From the NCBI GenBank assembly GCA_903894295.1, contig CAITPI010000047.1, positions 1-36,020 of the forward strand: a DNA stretch of 36,020 nucleotides, written 5' to 3'. Both the position numbers and the translations under genes were made by a program. Source of the DNA: an uncultured Acidimicrobiaceae bacterium (GTDB lineage Bacteria > Actinomycetota > Acidimicrobiia > Acidimicrobiales > RAAP-2). Shown here piece after piece: positions 30,610 to 36,020 of the stretch (position 1 is the stretch's first letter; the number at the start of each line of letters is the position of its first letter). Below the pieces are notes generated by a model. It did no database searches, was not told the origin of the DNA, and worked only from the letters and a program-made list of their open reading frames with translations.

Positions 30610-31593
30610 ATGGCACGCGTACTCTCGGGCATCCAGCCCAGTGGTGACCTCCATCTCGGGAACTACCTCGGGGCCATCCGCAACTGGGTCACCGACCAGG
30701 ACTCCCACGACGCCTTCTACTGCGTGGTCGACCTGCACGCCCTCACCCTCGACATCGACCCCGAGGTGCTGAGGAGCCGCACCCGGGACACGGCGATCGA
30801 CCTGCTGGCGGCCGGGCTGGATCCCGCCCGCTGCACCCTGTTCGTCCAGTCTCACGTCACCGAGCACACCCAGATGGCCTGGTTGCTCGAGTGCGTCGCC
30901 ACCATGGGTGAACTGGGCCGGATGACCCAGTTCAAGGAGAAGAGCGAGGGGAAGGACTCGATCCGGGTGGGACTGTTCACGTATCCGGTGCTTCAAGCGG
31001 CGGACATCGTCCTCTATGACGCCGAACGGGTGCCCGTAGGGGACGACCAGCGTCAGCACCTGGAGTTGGCCCGCGAAGTGGCCAACCGGTTCAACCACCG
31101 CTTTGGCGATCACCTGGTGGTGCCCGAAGCCAGTGTTCCCCCCATGGGGGCCCGGGTCATGGACCTCCAACACCCGGAACGCAAGATGTCGAAATCGGTG
31201 AACTCCCCGCTCGGCACCGTGCTGGTGCTCGATGATCCGGCCGAGATCGTCAAGAAGGTCAAAAAGGCCGTCACCGACAACGAGAACGAGGTCCGTTACG
31301 ACCCGGAGACCAAGCCGGGCCTGTCCAACCTCCTCGAGTTGTTGGCGGTCGCCACCGGGCGCACTCCGACCGACGTCGCCGGGTCCTACGAGCGGTACGG
31401 CGACCTGAAGAAGGACACGGCCGACGCCCTGGTGGAACTGCTCGCTCCCCTCCAGGCCCGACGCCTCGAACTGGCCGGTGATCCCGGTGAGGTCGCCCGC
31501 TTGCTGGCCCAGGGCGCCGAGAAGGCCCGCAAGGTTGCGTCCGCCACCTACCAACGGGCGGCCCGGGCCGTCGGCCTGCTCGCACCGGAATGA
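30610..31593 (+). CDS. trpS: Tryptophanyl-tRNA synthetase
   Basis: The protein has 327 residues, a normal bacterial class Ic enzyme. The HIGH-like motif is in SGIQPSGDLHLGNYLGAI and the KMSKS motif in RKMSKSVNSP. The tryptophan pocket region DLHALT and the ATP/PPi-binding GDDQRQHLELAR are also present. It charges tRNA-Trp in the cytoplasm. The following GT-C gene begins 4 bp after its stop, so the three plus-strand genes to 34068 are probably one operon. Confidence 0.98.
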   Translation: MARVLSGIQPSGDLHLGNYLGAIRNWVTDQDSHDAFYCVVDLHALTLDIDPEVLRSRTRDTAIDLLAAGLDPARCTLFVQSHVTEHTQMAWLLECVATMGELGRMTQFKEKSEGKDSIRVGLFTYPVLQAADIVLYDAERVPVGDDQRQHLELAREVANRFNHRFGDHLVVPEASVPPMGARVMDLQHPERKMSKSVNSPLGTVLVLDDPAEIVKKVKKAVTDNENEVRYDPETKPGLSNLLELLAVATGRTPTDVAGSYERYGDLKKDTADALVELLAPLQARRLELAGDPGEVARLLAQGAEKARKVASATYQRAARAVGLLAPE

Positions 31594-31597
31594 CCGG

Positions 31598-32845
31598 ATG
31601 GACCCGGTGAGCGTCGCCGACAGCGATTCGACAACGGTCGAAGATCCGGCCGTGGCCGGGACGACTGCGGTCCATGACTCTTCGGTGGGAGGCGGAAGCG
31701 ACGAAGCGGGGTTGTCGGCTGAAGAGACCCACGCCGGGGAACCGATGACGCTGCGCCGTTTCGCCACCCTGTCCTCCCGAGCCGCTGCGCTCTATGTGGC
31801 CTCACGGGTCGGGGTGTTGCTGATCGGCTCGGCGGTGGCCTCGGTGACCCACCAGACCCTCGGCCAGTCACTCGAGGTCTGGGACTCCCGGTGGTACATC
31901 TCGATCGCCCAGGGGGGCTACGTCTCTTCCATACCGCCCGGTTCGGGCAACCCGGCCCAGTGCAATCTGGGGTTTTTCCCGTTGCTCCCCCTGGTGATCC
32001 GGTTCGTCCACCTCGTCACCCGGTTCGGCTATCCCGTCTCGGGCCTCGTGGCGTCGACGGCGCTCGGGTTCCTGGCCGCCATCGCCGTCTGGTGGATGTT
32101 GCGCGACCTCTTCGGTGCTGACGGCGCCGACCGCGGCACGGCCATGGTGGTCTTTGCTCCCGGTGCACTTGTGTTCAGTTTCGTCTACACCGAAGGCGCC
32201 ACCGTCCTGCTGGTTGCCTGCACGCTGCTGGCCCTGCGTCGGCACCGGTGGCTGCTGGCCGGGCTGTGCGCCGGTGCGGCCTCGGCCGCCGACCCGGTCG
32301 CCTCGGCCGTCGTGGTTCCCTGCGTGGTGGCTGCGGTGATTGCCATCCGCCGTGACCGGGAGTACCGGTCGCTACTGGCGCCGATACTTTCCCCGGCGGG
32401 GATCGGGCTGTTCTTCATCTACCTCTGGGCGCACACCGGGAGCCCGTTGGAGTGGTTCCATGCCCAGCGGGCCGGGTGGCAAAGCGGCACGTACGGAAAC
32501 GGCGTCCCGGGCTCGCTCTACCACCTCGTCATGTACGGCTTTGGGGATCCCAACTACGGCGTGAAGGGCATCTGTGCCCTGGCCAGCGTGGGCCTGCTGG
32601 TGGTCTTCTTCCGGGCCCGGCCGCCCGCCACCTGGATCGGCTACGTGATGGCCGTGCTTGCTTATGGGGCCATCTCCCCCATCATCGGCGTCTCGCCCCG
32701 GCTGTTGCTCCGGTGCTTCCCGCTGGTGGCAGTGTTCGGCGCCCGTCTTCCCCGGTTCTGGTTCGAGGTCGCCCTCGGGCTGTCGGCCCTGTGCATGGCG
32801 GCCTTGTCGGTCATGGCGATGGGTGGTCCACACTGGACGCCGTGA
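31598..32845 (+). CDS. GT-C membrane glycosyltransferase, PIG-V/mannosyltransferase-like
   Basis: The protein has 415 residues from ATG 31598. After a ~45-residue cytoplasmic acidic tail there are about ten transmembrane helices. The first periplasmic loop carries the acidic catalytic motif EVWDSRWYISIAQGGY, typical of GT-C enzymes of the PIG-V group that use polyprenyl-phosphate mannose. The loop continues with CNLGFFPLLPLVIRFVH. It probably adds a sugar to an envelope glycolipid or glycoprotein on the outer face of the membrane. Its GTGA overlap with the next gene indicates coupling. The donor and acceptor are unknown. Confidence 0.88.
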   Translation: MDPVSVADSDSTTVEDPAVAGTTAVHDSSVGGGSDEAGLSAEETHAGEPMTLRRFATLSSRAAALYVASRVGVLLIGSAVASVTHQTLGQSLEVWDSRWYISIAQGGYVSSIPPGSGNPAQCNLGFFPLLPLVIRFVHLVTRFGYPVSGLVASTALGFLAAIAVWWMLRDLFGADGADRGTAMVVFAPGALVFSFVYTEGATVLLVACTLLALRRHRWLLAGLCAGAASAADPVASAVVVPCVVAAVIAIRRDREYRSLLAPILSPAGIGLFFIYLWAHTGSPLEWFHAQRAGWQSGTYGNGVPGSLYHLVMYGFGDPNYGVKGICALASVGLLVVFFRARPPATWIGYVMAVLAYGAISPIIGVSPRLLLRCFPLVAVFGARLPRFWFEVALGLSALCMAALSVMAMGGPHWTP

Positions 32846-34068
32846 CGCCACCCTCGACGGTCGCTACCGGGACAGATGCCGGCGGGCAACGGGATCTGTC
32901 GCGTCTCTGGTGGGTACGCCTGGCAGCCCTCGTGGCGGTGGCCACCACGGCGGTGATGGCGTGGCGCTCTGCGTTCCACGTCAACCAACTGGACCTCAAT
33001 GTCTATCTGGTCGGAGCCCGGCACCTGGCCGACGCCCACCTCTACACGGTCTCCCTCCCCTACTCGCCCCACCTCCCGTTCACCTACCCGCCCTTCGCCG
33101 CCCTCTTCTTCTGGCCGGTGGAGATCTTCGGCGACGCCATCGGCCAACTGGTGTGGATGGTCGTAAATCTCACTGCGTTGGCCGGCCTCCTCTTCCTCTG
33201 CCTCCGCCAGGTCCGAAGCCGGTGGACCCGTTCCCAACGGGTGGTCATGACAATGCTGCTGATGGCGCCCGCCTATGCCATGGAGCCGGTGCGGGAGACC
33301 TTCTTCTTTGGTCAGGTGAACCTGGTGCTGGCGGTGCTCGTGGTGGCTGATCTCACCGTGTCCTTTACCATCGCCGGACGTCGTCTGCCCCGCGGACTGC
33401 TGGTGGGAGTGGCGGCCGCCATCAAGCTGATTCCCCTGGTTTTTGTCGCCTTTGCGTTCGTGACCCGCCAGACCCGGGTGGCCGGGACGGCCGTGGCCTC
33501 GTTCCTCGCCTGCACCCTTCTGGCATTGGCCGTCAATCCTTCCGGGAGTTGGGCCTTTTGGACCCACTACGACGTGGACACCAACCGGGTCGGCGCCGTC
33601 GAGTACCTACGAAACCAGTCGCTGCTCGGCGCCATGGACCGGGCCCACCACTCGCTGGTGGGCCGACCGGTCTACCTTCTGGTGGCCGCGTTGGCGTTCT
33701 CGGGGGGCCTGGTGGTCGCTGGTTGGGCGTGGCGGACGTCGTCGCCCTATCTCGGACTGCTGGTGGCCGCCGCCACCGGCCTGCTGGTCTCGCCGATCAG
33801 TTGGGACCACCACTTTGTCTGGGTCGTCCCCGTCATCCTGTGGCTGCTGTGGGGTGCCGACCGTCCGAAGTCGGGCCCGGTTTGGGCGATCGCCGTGGCG
33901 TTGTTCTTCTGGTGGGATCCGATGTGGCGGCTGCCCTCCGACCGTCACATCGAGTTTGACGAGCACGGTGGCCAACTCCTCCTGGGCAGCTCGTTCACCG
34001 TGGCCGCACTCGCCTTTGTGGTCGGCGTGGCCATCCTGCTGTGGCGCCGGAGAGACCGGGCTTCCTAG
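32842..34068 (+). CDS. GT87-family (DUF2029) polyprenyl-phosphate-mannose-dependent mannosyltransferase
   Basis: The protein has 408 residues from GTG 32842, overlapping the previous stop by 4 bp. It has about ten transmembrane helices. The GT87 signature in the first outer loop reads QLDLNVYLVGARHLADAHLYTV, then FTYPPFAALFFWPVEI, with the catalytic Asp in LDLNVY. Later motifs ETFFFGQVNLVLAVLVVADL and ISWDHHFVWVVPVI also match the family, which includes mycobacterial PimE and Rv2181. It probably transfers an alpha-mannose to an envelope glycan. The stop codon is shared in CTAG with the convergent gene. Confidence 0.93.
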   Translation: MTPPSTVATGTDAGGQRDLSRLWWVRLAALVAVATTAVMAWRSAFHVNQLDLNVYLVGARHLADAHLYTVSLPYSPHLPFTYPPFAALFFWPVEIFGDAIGQLVWMVVNLTALAGLLFLCLRQVRSRWTRSQRVVMTMLLMAPAYAMEPVRETFFFGQVNLVLAVLVVADLTVSFTIAGRRLPRGLLVGVAAAIKLIPLVFVAFAFVTRQTRVAGTAVASFLACTLLALAVNPSGSWAFWTHYDVDTNRVGAVEYLRNQSLLGAMDRAHHSLVGRPVYLLVAALAFSGGLVVAGWAWRTSSPYLGLLVAAATGLLVSPISWDHHFVWVVPVILWLLWGADRPKSGPVWAIAVALFFWWDPMWRLPSDRHIEFDEHGGQLLLGSSFTVAALAFVVGVAILLWRRRDRAS

Positions 34069-35855
34069 GAGCCGTTGGGATTGCCGAGGTGCCACTGGGC
34101 AAGCGGCGACGTCGACAGGGCAGCGGGGCCCGAAGAGTAGGCATCCACGAGCCAGTACTGCCCGTTGACCGGAGTGGCCGTGGGCACTTCGGGCCGCAGG
34201 AAGAGCGTGGTGGTGCCTCCCGCCGCAACCGGCCAGGAGCCGTCGTGGGCGGTCACCCGCCAGAATCCAACCGGATGGTCATGGCTGATGTCCACCATGA
34301 AGTGGGGGGTGAGATCGTGGCCGGTCGTGTTGTGCACGGTCACCACGAGGTCGGTGAAGAACGTCGAACCAGGTGCATGGGGGTCGGCCACGCCGACCTG
34401 GTCCACTTTGAGGGTGAGTGGAGCCGAGGTGAATCCGGTCACCACCAGACCCATCGCCACCGCGGCGCTGGCCCAAGCAACCACAAGGCCGCTCCGGCGC
34501 CACCGGGCAGATGGCGCACGGGTCCCGGTTTCTTCCTGGACGCCGGAACGTGATGTGATGGTGAGCGCCGCCACCAGGGCGGCCGGAAACAGGTCCACGA
34601 GGTAGTTGGCCAGACTCCGGCCCGGTATGAAGAGCACCAGGGGGACCAGAAACAGCCAGGCTCGCCGGAACCGGGACCAACGGGATACCACCAGAGCCAT
34701 CAGGGCCACGAGGACCAGCAGTCCGGCGAGTGAGAGGTCGGTCAACACCACCCCGCCGGTCGCGCCGTGCAGGGCGAGGGTGACCAGACCCTGCCCGTCC
34801 GCCACCAGGGGTTCGGTGAAGGGAAGCAACGTGCCGGACAGCCAGGTGGCGGGATTGACCAGGATGAAGGGCAGGTTGAAAGCCAGGAAAACCCCGGCCA
34901 CCACCGCGCCGTAGCGGACCATGGCCCGGGCGGGAGAACGGCCGGCGCGTTGGGCCTCGAGAAAGACCCCGGTCAACAGGAACGGCAGACAAAACCAGGG
35001 AAGCTGCTTGATGGAGCAGGCCAGACCGAAACACGCCGGGGAGAACCAGACCGGCAGCCAGGACGTCGGTCCCTCGTCGAAGCGGGGGGCCCGGTCCCAC
35101 CGCCACAGGGCCAACACGAGGAACGGCATGAAGAGGGCATCGGTGCCGCCGTTGGCAAAACCGGTGGCGAAGATGCCGAGCAGCAGGACAAAGGGCGCCA
35201 ACCATCGAAGGGTCCGGGGAAGGACCAGGAACATGATCACTCCGGTTGCCGCCCAGGCCAGCAGGTCGATCCAGTCGGTCACCAGATGGTTGAAACCGAG
35301 GAGTTCGAACGGGGCCTGGAGCACGAAGGACCCGGACGGGTAGGAGAAGCCGGTGACGTGGCCCCCGGAGATGGTGTAGGTCCAGCGCTGGCTGAGGGGA
35401 TGGGCCAGGAACTGGCCGGCCAGGGGCCAGATCGAGTTGTAGGGGTCATGGCCCTGGGTGAGCACCTTGGCCGCCGCCTGGTTGAAGGCGGCCGCATCGG
35501 TGGCGTACTTGTGACGGGCGTGGATCTCGGCGGCTGACGTCCCGACGTAGGCCACCAGGGCGCCGGTGAGGCCGATCCATGGCCACCGACCTCGGTCGGG
35601 TCGGGCCACCAGCCACTGGGCCGCCGCACCGAGGATGCCCAGCAGCACCAGGCACGGTGAGAGGACGGCGGCTCCGGGCCACCCTGACCAGGTTCCCCAG
35701 AAGCCCAGGCCCAGCGTGAGTACCGAGAACCAGACCAGCGTCCAGGCGCACCGCTGCAGCACCAGAAGATCCCAACGGTCGCCGGTCGGGCCGTCGTCGT
35801 CCCCGACCGGACGAGGATTGTGGGTGGAGACGTGGTCGGGCGACGGGGAGGACAT
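34065..35855 (-). CDS. Large multi-pass membrane protein, GT-C-like, with extracellular C-terminal domain
   Basis: The protein has 596 residues from ATG 35855 (MSSPSPDHV), the first ATG after a -10 box at 35902-35897. About eleven transmembrane helices cover residues ~30-460. The first outer loop (DAAAFNQAAAKVLTQGHDPYNSIWPL; TGFSYPSGSFVLQAPFELLG) resembles the acceptor/donor loop of GT-C glycosyltransferases (pattern AxxLxxGxDPY). The last ~115 residues are predicted beta-rich and exported (TSAPLTLKVDQVG; FFTDLVVTVHNTTGHDLTPHFMVDI), like an immunoglobulin-type fold. The donor is not identified, and membership in GT-C rests on topology and the loop pattern only. It converges on the GT87 gene, and the two stop codons overlap. 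Confidence 0.8.
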   Translation of the reverse strand: MSSPSPDHVSTHNPRPVGDDDGPTGDRWDLLVLQRCAWTLVWFSVLTLGLGFWGTWSGWPGAAVLSPCLVLLGILGAAAQWLVARPDRGRWPWIGLTGALVAYVGTSAAEIHARHKYATDAAAFNQAAAKVLTQGHDPYNSIWPLAGQFLAHPLSQRWTYTISGGHVTGFSYPSGSFVLQAPFELLGFNHLVTDWIDLLAWAATGVIMFLVLPRTLRWLAPFVLLLGIFATGFANGGTDALFMPFLVLALWRWDRAPRFDEGPTSWLPVWFSPACFGLACSIKQLPWFCLPFLLTGVFLEAQRAGRSPARAMVRYGAVVAGVFLAFNLPFILVNPATWLSGTLLPFTEPLVADGQGLVTLALHGATGGVVLTDLSLAGLLVLVALMALVVSRWSRFRRAWLFLVPLVLFIPGRSLANYLVDLFPAALVAALTITSRSGVQEETGTRAPSARWRRSGLVVAWASAAVAMGLVVTGFTSAPLTLKVDQVGVADPHAPGSTFFTDLVVTVHNTTGHDLTPHFMVDISHDHPVGFWRVTAHDGSWPVAAGGTTTLFLRPEVPTATPVNGQYWLVDAYSSGPAALSTSPLAQWHLGNPNGS

Positions 35856-35896
35856 GGTTGGTGGGTCGGGCCTCGTTTGCTCGTGGGCGCCCGTTG

Positions 35897-35902
35897 AGTC
35901 TA
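35897..35902 (-). promoter_or_regulatory. -10 box of the large GT-C-like membrane protein gene
   Basis: TAGACT on the minus strand lies 41 nt before ATG 35855. The 13-bp tandem repeats begin about 40 bp upstream of it. Confidence 0.4.
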
Positions 35903-35941
35903 GGTCGGACCCGTAGTGGCCCGTCCTGGCCATCCGGGCCG

Positions 35942-35999
35942 TCCGGCCAATCACTCCGGCCAATCACTCCGGCCAATCACTCCGGCCAATCACTCCGGC
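35942..35999. repeat. 13-bp tandem repeat, four full copies plus partial ends
   Basis: GGCCAATCACTCC occurs four times in a row without mismatch (35945-35996), flanked by a partial copy on each side (TCC before, GGC after). It sits upstream of the promoter of the large membrane protein gene. Confidence 0.97.
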
Positions 36000-36020
36000 G
36001 GGTACCTGGCTGGTCGGGTC

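Noticed and set aside
1-36020. Mobile elements, prophage, CRISPR array, toxin-antitoxin or defence system
   Set aside because: No transposase, integrase, repeat-spacer array, nuclease-methylase pair or similar motif was seen on either strand. The gene content is core metabolism and envelope biology.

Overview
The window reads as one continuous stretch of a high-GC actinobacterial chromosome. The evidence is GC-rich third codon positions, an FtsR/Rv1828-type MerR regulator, a DUF2510 membrane protein, a GT87 polyprenyl-sugar transferase, and the compact scpA-scpB-rluB-aroH-tyrA-aroA-cmk-plsC block. The mix of families, and the many genes that start directly behind a -10 box, fit a deep-branching actinomycete such as a member of Acidimicrobiia; that placement is inference. 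I see no phage, transposon, CRISPR array or plasmid signature.

Layout. 1-4650: a truncated gene end, a GNAT acetyltransferase, an arginine/glycine-rich probable RNA-binding protein (minus), an HtrA-type membrane-anchored PDZ protease and a YdjA-like nitroreductase. 4690-7900: two divergent small zinc-ribbon genes, an NTF2-fold protein, a 760-bp non-coding gap, a class II aldolase/adducin protein and a DUF2510 membrane protein. 7900-12830: the glycine cleavage cluster on the minus strand (ftsR-like regulator, gcvT, tandem glycine riboswitch, gcvP); gcvH and lpd are not in the window. 13100-18240: DUF2889, a secreted-repeat lipoprotein, a gamma-carbonic anhydrase homologue, an amidohydrolase, tRNA-Pro(GGG), a secreted SGNH hydrolase and small membrane peptides. 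18270-23750: DUF512 protein and der (translationally coupled, minus), facing ispH, an HD-domain oxygenase-like protein and a GT2 glycosyltransferase (plus). 23818-30431: an eight-gene minus-strand run: chromosome segregation (scpA, scpB), ribosome modification (rluB), Phe/Tyr and chorismate synthesis (aroH, tyrA, aroA), cmk and a lysophospholipid acyltransferase. 30610-36020: trpS, two GT-C membrane glycosyltransferases and a convergent large membrane protein with a 13-bp tandem repeat upstream.

How it works together. Most of this is housekeeping: one-carbon/glycine metabolism under a glycine sensor, aromatic amino acid synthesis, isoprenoid synthesis (IspH), ribosome assembly (Der, RluB), chromosome condensation (ScpAB) and envelope glycan/lipid synthesis (GT2, GT-C, GT87, PlsC). 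The most consistent unexplained pattern is regulatory: about 14 genes have a TAnnnT-like -10 element ending 6-8 nt before an ATG or GTG, implying widespread leaderless transcription, whereas genes inside operons use 1-20 bp overlaps or Shine-Dalgarno sites.

Limits: everything comes from reading the sequence. No homology search, structure prediction or promoter scan was run. Family names rest on motifs I recognise.
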